A stretch of 54,191 bases of DNA from Ferroacidibacillus organovorans (GTDB lineage Bacteria; Bacillota; Bacilli; Alicyclobacillales; SLC66), in the NCBI RefSeq assembly GCF_001642725.1, contig NZ_LSUQ01000015.1, positions 1-54,191 on the forward strand, written 5' to 3'. The translations under genes and the position numbers were made by a program. Of the stretch, positions 36,297 through 46,817 are shown in pieces. Within the stretch, counting starts at the first letter, position 1; every line of letters starts with the position of its first letter. The notes beneath the pieces were generated by a model. The model saw only the letters and a list, made by a program, of their open reading frames with translations. It did not search any database and had not been told where the DNA came from.

Positions 36297-39200
36297 TCCT
36301 AGCGGTGTCCGTGAATACTATCAGGCTATTCGAGATAGGCTAAAGAACTACATTAAATCAGATTACTTGGCCAATAGCGAAACACTATTGCTGTATGTCG
36401 ATGACCTACTCGGCGAGTTGAGTTCTGAATCTACGAACATTGCGCGTGAACCATATATTGAAACATCTGCCTCCTACAAGAAAATACAAGATGGTATCAA
36501 AAACTCTTCACGCATTGAGCAAGGAGTTAAAGAGTCTTTGATCAAATTGGTTTCTAACGGACTCGGCATCTTTCCTGACCCCTTTGAGCATCAGGTTATG
36601 TCACTGGAGTGCTTCCTTGCAGGTCGGGACTTGTTTGTTTCGACAGGTACTGGCTCAGGTAAGACCGAGTGCTTTCTCTGGCCAATTATTGCGAAATGTT
36701 TTGATGAAGCTAAGAATCACCCGAAGACTTTCAGGAACGAAGCTGTGCGGACTCTCATAATCTATCCCATGAATGCGCTTGTCTCTGACCAACTGGCTCG
36801 TTTTAGAAAAATCATCGGTAGCACAGAATTTGTGGATATTTTTACGCGAGATACACACGCAACGCGCATACCTCATTTTGGCATGTACACAGGCAGAACG
36901 CCTTACTCTGGAGATATGAAACCGGCAAGTAGTCGAGAACTGGCTAGGACTTTCCGTGACAATTATTTGATCGATGAAACCGCTGATGCAAATAAACAAA
37001 GAAGGCAAGCTAACAACATTGAGGGACTAAAAAGCATTAATAAATACCCAGCCAGATTTGGAGAAGACGGGCTTCGCATTTTTATCGAGAATCTCGAACG
37101 CAACATACACAGGCCGTCACAATACGACGCAGAATTGATTACTCGTTTTGAGATGCAGAATTGTCCACCGGACATCCTGATTACCAACTATTCAATGCTG
37201 GAATATATGCTTATGCGGCAACGCGAAGCTAACATTTGGGACAAAACAAAGGAATGGCTTGACGCTTCACCGGACAACAGACTTCTTATTGTCTTGGATG
37301 AAGCACATATGTACCGTGGTTCTGCCGGTGGAGAAATTGCTCTTCTGCTGGAAAGACTGTTCTATCGATTAGCCATTTCTGCGGAAAGGGTTCAATTTAT
37401 CCTAACGACAGCGAGTATGCCGCAAAACGAGAAAGAATCAATTAATGCTTTCTACACAGGGCTAACAGGGAAAGATTCTGCTTCTAGCGAATTTATCTTC
37501 GGATCAAAAGAACAGATACCAGACGAGCAAGAAGTAAGAACGGATATCGATTCATTGGCTTCGATAGGTTCTGACCAAGCCCAAGGAGATGAAATAACCA
37601 AACGGATTGTCGCTTTTGCGTCGTCCGTGTTCAAAACGGCTTTGCCTTCAGATATAAGTCAAAGCGACGCCAAAGTATGGCTTTATGACAATCTCCCGAA
37701 ATATGAGGCATTTGTTAATCTGAATAAACTCTGCCGTGATGGTGCGAAATCCTACAACGAAATTAGAAATGCACTTTTTGGAAGCGAAGCCAATAGCGGA
37801 AAGGCTCTTGACGCTCTGTTGGCATTAGTTTCGTTGGCTGCAAAAGATGACACTATTCTGTTCCCTGTCAGGCTACATATGTTCCTTCGCGGTTTACAAG
37901 GACTTTACGCTTGCTCCAATCCTAAGTGTACTTCTGCAAAGCACTCAGCGAGTGAGAAACTACCACTTGGAAGAGTAATCTCTATTCCAAAGGCCAAGTG
38001 TGAATGCGGCGGCAGAGTATACGAACTCGTCAACCACATTAAGTGCGGTGCGCTTTATTTCAGAGTTTACGTTCAGAAAAACGAAGGGCGCCCATTCTGG
38101 TATGTTTTCCCGCAACGCGGATTAAGCGGAGATGCCGGCTCGCTTAAAGAAATGTTGCTATATGTGATTCCGGAAAACTATCAAAAGGGGAAGAAAGACA
38201 AGATTGGGGCGCTCGACCCCCTAACGGGTAAGCTGTATTTAACTCCACAAGACGATGAGTCTTTACTTCATGTAGTCTACAACTTCGGGGTATGCCCCAA
38301 ATGCAAAAAGCCGATGCCCTTGAAGAAGCCTGTTGACTTGTCAACAAAGGGCAATATACCGTTTTATAATCTCACAAAGGCTCAGTTTGAACTTCAGTCT
38401 CCAAAATCAGACCTTATCAATCAAGGCAAAAAGGTCTTGTTATTCTCAGACTCGCGCCAGAACGCGGCCAAACTTGCATTAGACCTCTCAAAATCGTCGG
38501 ATGCAGATGCTTTCCGTCAAGCGGTGATGCTTGCGTCGCTGCTGTTGGAAGTGAATGGCAAAGAGCATTCTTTGGCAGACCTGTACCCTGCGTTTTTAGA
38601 TGTTTGTATCCAGTACAACCTTACTTTCTTTAGCGGAAAGAGCAAGGAAAAATTTTCTGACGATAAACGCAAGTTTGGTGCCTCAAAATCACGGGCAGAA
38701 AAACGTGGTCGAGCCGTTGAATATGCATCTCTTTCGTCAGAATACCGCTCTTTGCCCGATGAATATTACGAGCAACTACTTACATTCTTTACAGAAAGTC
38801 CGCGTTCGTTTAAGGATATTGGAATTGGTTTCTTGGCGCCAGTTTCCGCAGTTCTGGATGATTGCTTGTATGACTTAGAAGATGCCGAGATTAGTATTGG
38901 TAATACTATGTTGTATCAGTTACTTGTCCTGATGTTTTGGGATGTTATGGACGACAGTGCCGCCTTGGGAGAGACCATTCAAGATGATGTTCGAAAAGGA
39001 TTGCCTGGGCGGAGCAAAGGCCAGGTTTTTGGTTTGAGTTATGACTTTTCTACTTCCCTAGACAAGGCACTACTTCAGCGCATTCAGGAGTTACTTGCTC
39101 TTGATAACAGTTCAATGGGCAAGATTGTTGAAAAAGTTCGTGACTTGTTTTTTGCTTCATCGTCCACGAATCGGTTTTACATTAAATTGAGCGCAGTGAA

Positions 39201-41475
39201 GATTGAGTTAGCAAGCGCAGATTTTACATGGTACCGTTGCGTCAAATGCGGTAAAATGTCACCGTTCAAGATTGGAAATTACTGTGGTGCTTGTTTTGAT
39301 TCGGTTGACTTGGTTTCCATTGGAAAAAACGAACTTGCCCGTTTCGATTTCTGGCGAATTCCGGTTCTGAACGCACTGAAAAAAATCGAGAGTATTCACA
39401 CCATTGATACTGAGGAACATACTGCGCAGCTTTCCCATAAAGAAATTCGCAGTGACACTTGGAGTCGTACAGAAAAATATGAAATGCGGTTTCAAGACAT
39501 TAACGCAGGCGAAAATGGCGAAGATGCGATTGACGTGCTGAGTTGCACGACGACGATGGAAGTCGGTATTGACATTGGGTCTTTGACCGCTGTTGGGCTT
39601 CGCAATATACCGCCAATGAGGGAAAACTATCAGCAAAGGGCAGGGCGTGCTGGCCGTAAGAATACGGGGATATCCACAATCGTAACCTATGCTTCGGGCG
39701 GTACACACGACAGCCATTATTTCCAGCACCCAGATGAGATGATATCAGGGGCTCCGCGTAAACCGTGGATAGACCGAGACAATCCCAAAATCAAGCAGCG
39801 CCATGTAAATATGTTGGTGCTGAATGGATTTATGTCAACGCAAGATATGAGAAGTCAATTTGATGGCATCGTCGATATAGGAATCATCACATTCTGCGAA
39901 TCATACGGCGAGAACTTTGTTGAATTCGCGGAGCAATTTGCGCGTTGTGATACGGGTTTGCCAACAACCAAAACGATTGAACATTTCCGAGAAATATGCG
40001 GGCTTGTTTTAACAGAAGGCAGGCGTGACGAGTACATTAACGACAACAATGAGACACCGGCGTTTGATATCTTTTACCGAGAGGGTTTTATTCCTTCGTA
40101 TTCATTCCCGAAGAATGTCGTCAAGTTCTTCGTTGAAAAAGAATCTGAAAGAGGAAAGAATGCGCCAAGAGAAATTCAGTATGCTCCCGAGCGTGACATC
40201 GCCGTGGCACTCAGTGAATACGCGCCTGGGCGCTTTGTTACCATTGATAAGAAAATCTTCAAAAGCGGTGGGATTTACGCAAATCCCCGTCCACGTGGGT
40301 TTGAAGGGAATCAGGCTGAGTTTTACTTCAAGAATAATGACTACTACAAAGACATCTTGATCTGCTCCGAGTGCAATTGGTTTGCCTTACAGGAGGAGGC
40401 CCATCGTTCGAAATGTCCGTATTGCGGGTCTGATATTGTAAAAAACAAAATGTTGCGTCCTTGGGGTTTTTCCCCTATGAAAGGCGATGAGGTGAAGTTC
40501 AAGGATGAGGACGAACAGTATACCTACGCCGAAGCGCCGTATTACTCCTATGTGCCTGAAGATACACGGATGGATAGTTTCGGGCAGAGCAAAATACGCT
40601 TTGCCAATCTACCCGATCGAAAGGTATTAACTGTTAATATGGGCACGGGCAAGGACGGCTTCAACGTCTGCAAGAAGTGCGGCGGAGCAGAAGTTGCTGA
40701 CACTAACGGAAATGGCGTCTATTCATTTTCACAGCCTTACCATGATAATCATCCGATTTGTCGGCATGACGGGACGGTTGCCCCTGGTATCTATTTGGGA
40801 TATGAGTTCCTAACAGATATGTTTATGCTCGACATATCCTACGATTCAACAAAACTCGTTGGGAATAGAAGCGCGGAAGAAAAAAGCATTCTCCGTGCTG
40901 CCGTAACTACTCTGCATGAAGCTTTTAAAAAAGCCGTCTCACTTGTCTTGGATATCGATTATAACGAAATTAGCGGAGGTTGGCGTCCGAGAATCAAGAC
41001 TGACGGGAATTCACATATAGAGATGTTCTTCTATGATAATCTGACCAGTGGTGCGGGTTACTCTTCACTGATTGGCTCGATTTTGGACAGAGTTCTTGAG
41101 AGGGCGCGAATTATACTGACGGGCTGTGAGTGCTCATGTTCTTGCAGAAACTGCTTGGACAATTACTGGAATCAGAGACACCATCAGTTATTTGACCGTC
41201 ACCTGGGGTTGCAACTGCTCGACTACGCCCAATATGGGCATTTGCCCGGTGACTATGATATAGCAGAACAGCAAGAATATCTTCGCCCATTGCAGAAACT
41301 GATATACGAAGATTCAGGTTTGCCATCGAACCAATCCATCTCGTTTGAGGTTATTCCTGCAATGCGAAAGAAGCCAGACAACACACGAAGCCAACTTTAT
41401 CTTTATCCATACGATTTATCTGACTGGCTTCCAAATGCGTTTATGACATATAGAAATCTTGTGAACGAGGGGTAG
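36289..41475 (+). CDS. Giant SF2 helicase with zinc ribbons and DUF1998-type C-terminus
   Basis: 1728 residues. Q-like FEHQ at 99-102, Walker A GTGSGKT at 120-126, motif Ia [10 protein letters not shown] at 159-168, [10 protein letters not shown] at 299-308, DEAH at 337-340 and LTTAS near 373. The second RecA domain is displaced by a long insert: [12 protein letters not shown] near 1086 and [10 protein letters not shown] near 1116. Cys pairs occur near 543, 678, 984, 1000, 1358, 1374 and 1461. The C-terminus has [17 protein letters not shown] with a following HLGLQLLDY helix, the DUF1998 signature. This architecture occurs in DruE of Druantia and is split between DrmA and DrmB in DISARM. The ATG has GGGAGG upstream and overlaps the previous gene by 8 bases. 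Confidence 0.92.
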   Translation: MNNPSGVREYYQAIRDRLKNYIKSDYLANSETLLLYVDDLLGELSSESTNIAREPYIETSASYKKIQDGIKNSSRIEQGVKESLIKLVSNGLGIFPDPFEHQVMSLECFLAGRDLFVSTGTGSGKTECFLWPIIAKCFDEAKNHPKTFRNEAVRTLIIYPMNALVSDQLARFRKIIGSTEFVDIFTRDTHATRIPHFGMYTGRTPYSGDMKPASSRELARTFRDNYLIDETADANKQRRQANNIEGLKSINKYPARFGEDGLRIFIENLERNIHRPSQYDAELITRFEMQNCPPDILITNYSMLEYMLMRQREANIWDKTKEWLDASPDNRLLIVLDEAHMYRGSAGGEIALLLERLFYRLAISAERVQFILTTASMPQNEKESINAFYTGLTGKDSASSEFIFGSKEQIPDEQEVRTDIDSLASIGSDQAQGDEITKRIVAFASSVFKTALPSDISQSDAKVWLYDNLPKYEAFVNLNKLCRDGAKSYNEIRNALFGSEANSGKALDALLALVSLAAKDDTILFPVRLHMFLRGLQGLYACSNPKCTSAKHSASEKLPLGRVISIPKAKCECGGRVYELVNHIKCGALYFRVYVQKNEGRPFWYVFPQRGLSGDAGSLKEMLLYVIPENYQKGKKDKIGALDPLTGKLYLTPQDDESLLHVVYNFGVCPKCKKPMPLKKPVDLSTKGNIPFYNLTKAQFELQSPKSDLINQGKKVLLFSDSRQNAAKLALDLSKSSDADAFRQAVMLASLLLEVNGKEHSLADLYPAFLDVCIQYNLTFFSGKSKEKFSDDKRKFGASKSRAEKRGRAVEYASLSSEYRSLPDEYYEQLLTFFTESPRSFKDIGIGFLAPVSAVLDDCLYDLEDAEISIGNTMLYQLLVLMFWDVMDDSAALGETIQDDVRKGLPGRSKGQVFGLSYDFSTSLDKALLQRIQELLALDNSSMGKIVEKVRDLFFASSSTNRFYIKLSAVKIELASADFTWYRCVKCGKMSPFKIGNYCGACFDSVDLVSIGKNELARFDFWRIPVLNALKKIESIHTIDTEEHTAQLSHKEIRSDTWSRTEKYEMRFQDINAGENGEDAIDVLSCTTTMEVGIDIGSLTAVGLRNIPPMRENYQQRAGRAGRKNTGISTIVTYASGGTHDSHYFQHPDEMISGAPRKPWIDRDNPKIKQRHVNMLVLNGFMSTQDMRSQFDGIVDIGIITFCESYGENFVEFAEQFARCDTGLPTTKTIEHFREICGLVLTEGRRDEYINDNNETPAFDIFYREGFIPSYSFPKNVVKFFVEKESERGKNAPREIQYAPERDIAVALSEYAPGRFVTIDKKIFKSGGIYANPRPRGFEGNQAEFYFKNNDYYKDILICSECNWFALQEEAHRSKCPYCGSDIVKNKMLRPWGFSPMKGDEVKFKDEDEQYTYAEAPYYSYVPEDTRMDSFGQSKIRFANLPDRKVLTVNMGTGKDGFNVCKKCGGAEVADTNGNGVYSFSQPYHDNHPICRHDGTVAPGIYLGYEFLTDMFMLDISYDSTKLVGNRSAEEKSILRAAVTTLHEAFKKAVSLVLDIDYNEISGGWRPRIKTDGNSHIEMFFYDNLTSGAGYSSLIGSILDRVLERARIILTGCECSCSCRNCLDNYWNQRHHQLFDRHLGLQLLDYAQYGHLPGDYDIAEQQEYLRPLQKLIYEDSGLPSNQSISFEVIPAMRKKPDNTRSQLYLYPYDLSDWLPNAFMTYRNLVNEG

Positions 41476-41479
41476 TAAT

Positions 41480-42322
41480 ATGGCTAAGTCGCTTTCGCCC
41501 CTTCGTTATCCGGGCGGAAAATCGAAAATCTACGAAAAAGTTAAGAACCTAATCATTGCTAATGGCTATGAAGACAGAACCTATGTCGAGCCTTTTGCCG
41601 GCGGTTTTGGTATAGGGATTGGTTTGCTATGCGAAGGCATAGTGAAGGTGGCCATTCTGAACGATTTCGATGTGCATATTTATCATTTTTGGCACTCCGT
41701 TTTGAATGACACGGAAAACCTCCTTCGCTTGATTACTGATACGCCGATAACGATTGAAGAACGAGAAAGGCAAAAGCTGAATTACAGAGATGTGGACGCA
41801 GACCCTTTGAGCGATGGATTCGCAACGCTATTTTTGAACCGCGTTAATTTTTCCGGAGTTATTAAAGGCGGACCTATTGGGGGTTTGGCTCAAACAGGAA
41901 CCTATAAGGTTGACTGCCGCTTCAACAAAGCAGATATACGTAGTAAAATCGAGACAATCGCCAAGCTTAAAGGGAAAATAAAGCTGTACAACAAAGATGC
42001 TGGTTATCTTATAAGAATGAGTTTGATGAAGATGAAAGCACCGATGTTTCTTAACATTGATCCACCATATGTTGTAAAGGGCAGTCAGCTTTATACAAAT
42101 TTTTTCACTGAAGGAGACCATCTTAACCTTCAGCGAGTTATCATCAGGCACTTGGGTGAAGAGTTCCCTTGGATAATTACTTATGATGTATGCAATTTGG
42201 TCAGGGATTTATACAAGCGATTTCATATGCAAGAATATGGGATTACTCACAACGCCGGAGGTACCGTTCAGGGAAAAGAGATTGTTATTACAAATATCCC
42301 GACGGGCAGATTTGTATGGTGA
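41480..42322 (+). CDS. D12-class DNA adenine N6-methyltransferase
   Basis: Dam-type methyltransferase of 280 residues. The start SPLRYPGGKSK (residues 6-16) and motif I EPFAGGFG (37-44) form the SAM site, and the catalytic motif IV reads NIDPPY (about 191-196). The target sequence cannot be read from the protein; GATC is common in the family. It starts four bases after the helicase stop, so it belongs to the operon. In defence systems such an enzyme marks host DNA so that the partner helicase complex spares it; this role is inferred from context. Confidence 0.93.
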   Translation: MAKSLSPLRYPGGKSKIYEKVKNLIIANGYEDRTYVEPFAGGFGIGIGLLCEGIVKVAILNDFDVHIYHFWHSVLNDTENLLRLITDTPITIEERERQKLNYRDVDADPLSDGFATLFLNRVNFSGVIKGGPIGGLAQTGTYKVDCRFNKADIRSKIETIAKLKGKIKLYNKDAGYLIRMSLMKMKAPMFLNIDPPYVVKGSQLYTNFFTEGDHLNLQRVIIRHLGEEFPWIITYDVCNLVRDLYKRFHMQEYGITHNAGGTVQGKEIVITNIPTGRFVW

Positions 42323-42429
42323 AGCCAAGCGGAGGAGGTTACGAATGGTAGAAAAGCTGTGATCTATATACGAAACGTTCCTTACCTGTTGCGGCGTGCC
42401 CAAACTGTTTTCGCGCATACTAGTATAAC

Positions 42430-43645
42430 ATTTCATAAATAATGATATTACGAAGAGGAACCGGTCGCGGATTGCATTTTATACTTCCACCAGAAGGTTA
42501 CAGGGTTCCGATTTACCTCTTCCAAGTAGAGCAGAATGCGTTCTCTCAGTTCTTCTTTGGATTGGACCCGTATGCATGCTCTTCGTCATCTTAGTAAAAA
42601 AGGATTCAATTATATTGAGCTATGATGCATGCTTTGGGGTGAAAACAAATTCAAACCGATTCGGCACGGTTTGCAGATAAGCCCTCGTTTCTTTTGAGGT
42701 ATGGGCGGAGTGATTGTCCAAAATAAATTGAATTTTGGCGGTGTTCGGATATTCTTCATTAAATTTCTTGAGATAGGCTACGAATTCACAACTGCGATGG
42801 CGATCCTCAACACTCCCGATAACTCGCCCCGTCATGAGATCAATGCCTGCCAATAGGCTGAGCGTGCCGTAGCGTACGTACTCATGATCCCTCTGTACGG
42901 TAGCATGTTTGCCCGGTACAGGCGGCAAGTCTGGTGCCGTGTTGCCAATGGCTTGAATGCCCGGCTTCTCATCGTACGAGACGACGACCATCTCCCGCGT
43001 TTGAGCAGACCCATCCTGAAGGCACCACTCAACCTGTTGGTACACGATCAATACCTGCGCCATCTTCTCATCGAAGTCTGGATCTCGCCGCTCCAAGTAG
43101 TACTCAACCTTGTGCGGTTTAATGTCCTGCCCTGACAAAAGGCGGGATATCGTTGCAGAACCAATGTTTACAGCGCTGGGATGCCCCGCATAAAGCGCCT
43201 TTTCCCTCACGTGACGACTCAATAAACGCGTTGTCCATACTTCATAGGAATACCCAAGATCCTTTGGTTTCTGACAGGCCAAGGAGGTGATCCAAGCGTG
43301 TGCATCCGGCGTAATTTCAGGGGGTCTGCCCGATCGTTTAAGATCATCCAATGCTGCAATCGGTCCAAGTTCCAGCGCCTTATTCAGCAGACGATAGATC
43401 TTAAGGGTCTTCATGCTCAACTGTTTACCGATCTCGTTTGGATGCTGCCCTTCGTCCAACAACAAAAGCAGTTTCGCTCGTTCTACACGGCGAGCTTGGT
43501 CGGTGCGAGAACTGGAAACGCGAGATAGAACATCATGTTGATCCTGCGTGATTTCAAGTTGGGTTTTGGATCGCTGAAAGGGCATAGGGATTCCTCCTTA
43601 CCCTAGGTTCCATATCCAGCATATAATATCGATATTTATGGATCG
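42430..43645 (-). mobile_element. Degenerate IS630-type element
   Basis: The transposase remnant is flanked by imperfect inverted ends: CATAAATAATGATATTA at 42434-42450 and its counterpart TAATATCGATATTTATG at 43627-43643. The outer limits are approximate. It has landed just downstream of the methyltransferase gene (about 110 bases). Confidence 0.6.
42448..43585 (-). pseudogene. IS630-family transposase broken by a nonsense codon and a frameshift
   Basis: The open part (42620-43585, 321 residues) has the helix-turn-helix half and DDE pieces SYDEKPGIQAI and LDNHSAH, and stops at FTPKHAS. The next codon is TAG where the family has Trp (TGG); after it the frame continues as LNIIESFFTKMTK, then a one-base shift near 42570 is needed to reach VQSKEELRERI and an ending with VNRNPVTFWWKYK, closing at TAA 42448-42450. 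The conserved third acidic residue lies in the lost part, so the enzyme is inactive. Start at ATG 43585 with AAGGAGG upstream. Confidence 0.85.
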
Positions 43646-43658
43646 ATCTACTAGATAG

Positions 43659-45279
43659 TTACCCCTGAAAAAGTCGGGCATTTTTTGACAAAACAAAAAG
43701 GAATTCGGCACCTCAAAATGGAAATTGTTATTGTCGAGACAACAAAGTTCCAAACCCCGAGGGAAGAATTCCTTTTGTTAGGAATTCAACGCAAAGCCTC
43801 GGGAATCCTTCCTTGAGGTGAAGAAAATGTTGAAACTTCGCGACGTACAACTTACGATGTGGGACGCTATTCTGCTGGAAGCTGTACGTGCACTTCCTGC
43901 CGAACTTGCGATCATCGACGCGCTTTTGGATGACGAACGTTTTCTTCAGCCGTTCGTTAAGCTACACCCGAAGGGTAAGAAAAGCGGCCGTCCCACGTTC
44001 GCTATTGAAAAGTATGTACGTCTCATGGTGCTTAAGCACAAATACAATTTGGGTTACGAATCGCTGGTAAAGGAAGTTGGCGACAGCATCACCTGGCGGA
44101 TGTTTTGCCGGATCGCAATCGATGAACTCATGCCGGATCCATCCACGCTCATCTATGCTCGCAAACGCTACGGCAACAAGATCGTCGAAGATGTCAACGC
44201 CGCATTGGTAAAGCAACTCGAGGAAAAAGCGATTCTGAAAACCCGTAAATTCCGGACCGACACAACGGTAGTGGAATCCGACATCCATCACCCGACAGAC
44301 GCCACGCTGCTACAAGATGGTGTAAAAGTCATGAGCCGAATCATTCGAAAAATCCGTAAGGTCGCTTCTCATGCCGTTCAAGGAATGGAGGATCGCACCT
44401 TGGAAATCAAAGAAAAGATTCTGTCCATTGCCAAGGTCCTTCGTCGGCGCACTCGCGAATCATGGGAAGAAGTCGACAAGATTACGCAAAGCGTGATCGA
44501 AATAACCGAAAACGTCGTTTCTCAAGCCCATGCCGTCATCGAGAAATTACAAAACCAAAGGAAGACCATTGTTCAGCAAAAGAAAGAACGTCTCGTTACC
44601 GCGGTTCAGCTTACGGAGAAGCTGCTGGATCAAGCGAGGCAGGTCGTTTCCGGTAACCGAATCATTGCAGATCGCATGGTTAGTTTCTTTGACCCGGAAG
44701 CAAGACCGATCAAAAAAGGGAAGCTCGCGAAAGGTACCGAGTTCGGGTACAAAGTTCGGATCGACGAGACAGAAAGCGGCTTCGTTACCGGCTATGCCGT
44801 GTATGAAGGAAATCCGTCGGATGATGAATTGCTCGTTCCTGCCATTGAAGAGCACATCAAGCAGTTCGGAAAAGCACCGCAGGCCGTAGCCACTGACCGC
44901 GGTTTTTCGAGTAAGAAAAACGAAATCGCGATGACTGAACTTGGTGTTAAACGGGCCAGCCTACCAAAAAAAGGTAAGAAAGGCGCTGCCCGAACGGAAT
45001 ATGAAAATGAAAAATGGTTCAAGGACTTGCAGCGTTACCGTGCAGCTGGAGAAGCGAAGATTAGCCTTCTCAAGCGGAAGTACGGTTTGAACCGCAGCAG
45101 GTACCGGGGATTTGCTGGCTCAAAATGCTGGATCGGATTCGGAATTCTGACCCATAACTTGCAAAGGGCGGCAAAGATGCTCCAAAACTAAGGTAAATAC
45201 GGAAAAACGGGGAGAATCCCCCCAAAAATCAGTGCGGCAGGAAGATGCATTTTTGAAATTCATACTTTTTCAGGAGCAA
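43659..45279 (+). mobile_element. Complete insertion sequence with 8-bp target duplication
   Basis: The ends are TTACCCCTGAAAAAGT on the left and, on the opposite strand, TTGCTCCTGAAAAAGT on the right (14 of 16 identical). The direct repeat CTAGATAG flanks both sides (43651-43658 and 45280-45287). Length is 1621 bp with one transposase gene. It sits two bases past the end of the secreted-protein gene that runs in from the other side. Confidence 0.9.
43818..45191 (+). CDS. DDE transposase (ISNCY/IS1182-like)
   Basis: 457-residue transposase, apparently intact. The first catalytic Asp is in FRTDTTVVESDIHHPTD, the second in VATDRGFSSKKNE, and the last Glu probably in the region EAKISLLKRKYGLNRSRYRG. 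A coiled-coil insertion (about 180-280) lies between the first two, as in several ISNCY and IS1182-like enzymes; I cannot settle the family name. The ATG at 43818 may be replaced by one at 43827. With intact ends and target duplication, this is the most recently active element of the window. Confidence 0.85.
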   Translation: MKKMLKLRDVQLTMWDAILLEAVRALPAELAIIDALLDDERFLQPFVKLHPKGKKSGRPTFAIEKYVRLMVLKHKYNLGYESLVKEVGDSITWRMFCRIAIDELMPDPSTLIYARKRYGNKIVEDVNAALVKQLEEKAILKTRKFRTDTTVVESDIHHPTDATLLQDGVKVMSRIIRKIRKVASHAVQGMEDRTLEIKEKILSIAKVLRRRTRESWEEVDKITQSVIEITENVVSQAHAVIEKLQNQRKTIVQQKKERLVTAVQLTEKLLDQARQVVSGNRIIADRMVSFFDPEARPIKKGKLAKGTEFGYKVRIDETESGFVTGYAVYEGNPSDDELLVPAIEEHIKQFGKAPQAVATDRGFSSKKNEIAMTELGVKRASLPKKGKKGAARTEYENEKWFKDLQRYRAAGEAKISLLKRKYGLNRSRYRGFAGSKCWIGFGILTHNLQRAAKMLQN

Positions 45280-45289
45280 CTAGATAGTT

Positions 45290-46177
45290 TCACCATTTTA
45301 CGGATTTATAAATTGAATTCCACGACTTTAGCAATCCCACGAGGCTGTCCCCTTTGATTACGTGTAGGTAAGGGAAAGGGTGTCTCGCCACCTCCATAAG
45401 CGTCTGGTATCCATAACTCCCAATACCAATGTAAGATCCGGAGAAGCTAACACCGTCACTAAATTCCACTGTAGTTAGCATTGGACCGTAGGAAATCGAA
45501 TCGTTGTGCTGAGTTTTCCGAAATATTGGGTACGGTAAACTAGGTATCCCAGGGACAACCTCGCGGCCAAATAGAGTTTCGTCAAAGTAATAGGAAAAGA
45601 CTATTGCAAAAGAACCAAACGCGCGTTTCCAACGGGAATTTAGCGGATGGTGCGACATTGATATTCTTGCATACATATTGCCGTCTGTACCCACGGTGTA
45701 CGCTGTAATTCGGTTAATTATTGGCAAAGAAGCGACGGGAGGATCCCATGCAGTTGCGTATACTAGTGGAGCGGCTTGAGAAAGTGCGGTTAACGCCGCG
45801 AATTTGCAATCCGCCAAGGCTTCGCTAATAGTAACAGGACGTAACCCTCCCGCCTTACTTACGTTTGCAATAAAGGATGCCTCTGGATAGGTAACATGGA
45901 ATATCACTTTTCCCATGATAGCATAGCCATAAAGTATCGTCTGAAGGAATTGCTCTTCGGACATGCCATATTTTTTATGAAAAGTTGAAGCTTCATTTGG
46001 ATTTAAAAATTGCGACATTGACATGTGAGCCACAGTTAAGAAAGCATCCACTTCCTTCCTGCTCGCGTTCTTACCTAATCCGCCATAATGAGATGCTGCT
46101 ATAGAAGGCTGGGGCGGGAAGCATTCGATTAACAGTAAGCAAATCACCAAAACCGCAACTACCCGTATCTTTTTCAT
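45290..46177 (-). CDS. Secreted protein of unknown function
   Basis: 295 residues with a clear Sec signal peptide: KKIR, a hydrophobic run VVAVLVICLLLIEC and a likely cleavage after PSIAAS. The cysteine is preceded by Glu, so it is not a good lipobox. The mature part has no motif I recognise; it contains aromatic and glycine-rich segments such as GSYIGIGSYGYQ. ATG at 46177 with GCAAGGAGCGGGACACC upstream, a strong ribosome site. The insertion sequence downstream lies two bases past its stop codon, so the coding part is intact. Island cargo or remnant of older chromosome cannot be decided. Confidence 0.65.
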   Translation of the reverse strand: MKKIRVVAVLVICLLLIECFPPQPSIAASHYGGLGKNASRKEVDAFLTVAHMSMSQFLNPNEASTFHKKYGMSEEQFLQTILYGYAIMGKVIFHVTYPEASFIANVSKAGGLRPVTISEALADCKFAALTALSQAAPLVYATAWDPPVASLPIINRITAYTVGTDGNMYARISMSHHPLNSRWKRAFGSFAIVFSYYFDETLFGREVVPGIPSLPYPIFRKTQHNDSISYGPMLTTVEFSDGVSFSGSYIGIGSYGYQTLMEVARHPFPYLHVIKGDSLVGLLKSWNSIYKSVKW

Positions 46178-46817
46178 GGTGTCCCGCTCCTTGCAGCAGT
46201 CTCTCTATACGTCACCTTTATCGGTTTTGAACAACGTTTCCACTAGTCGAAGTTAACTAAAGCTCACCACTATATTACTATATTTTCTTAGTTGGGGAAA
46301 TAGTCTCTTTTCATGTCGGGCCTCTGCCTCTGTCTTGTCGCATCCTGTGGTACGACGCGGGAGCATGTGGTATTATGTCAATAGAGTAGACACCGCGAAT
46401 TGAGAGAAATTTTCCACTGACCGGTGCTTGTTGTACTGTACCATTCTCGTATTCCTCCCAGTAGATCAGTTGTTGACAAACTCATTCTACCAAAGAGGGA
46501 CGAGGTGCCACTTTTACATTATGTCAACTAGTGCGTTCACTGAATTTACACCAATTATACGGACTCAACTCAGGTGGATGGCTGCCCAATTGGCATATAA
46601 TAGTCTTTCATCTTGGTGTACAATAATGGCAACCGGTGCCTCGTTTAGCCATTTTTCTACTTTTTCCGACGAAATACTCGAGCCCTTTTTCACAGAGCAT
46701 CCACGCCTTTCTTCCATGTTGTAAAAATTGATAAAAAGGTGATCCTTATGACTTCTTTTTTTTCATTGATTACATTAAAGCGATTATCTGTAGAGAAACG
46801 AATTTTGAGTTTAATTA
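46178..46817. other. Gap without a convincing gene
   Basis: A + frame of about 98 codons exists at 46428-46724 but has no ribosome site and no protein-like pattern. At 46749 an ATG with AAAAAGGTGATCC upstream opens a short frame (MTSFFSLITLKRLSVEKRIL) that runs into the next insertion sequence; if the element is removed with a TA duplication it would end after about 30 codons. Confidence 0.5.

Noticed and set aside
41480-42322. Classical restriction-modification system
   Set aside because: No restriction endonuclease gene lies beside the methyltransferase; it is coupled to the helicase operon instead.
46428-46724. Frame of 98 codons between the secreted protein and the next insertion sequence
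   Set aside because: No ribosome site and unusual composition; treated as chance.
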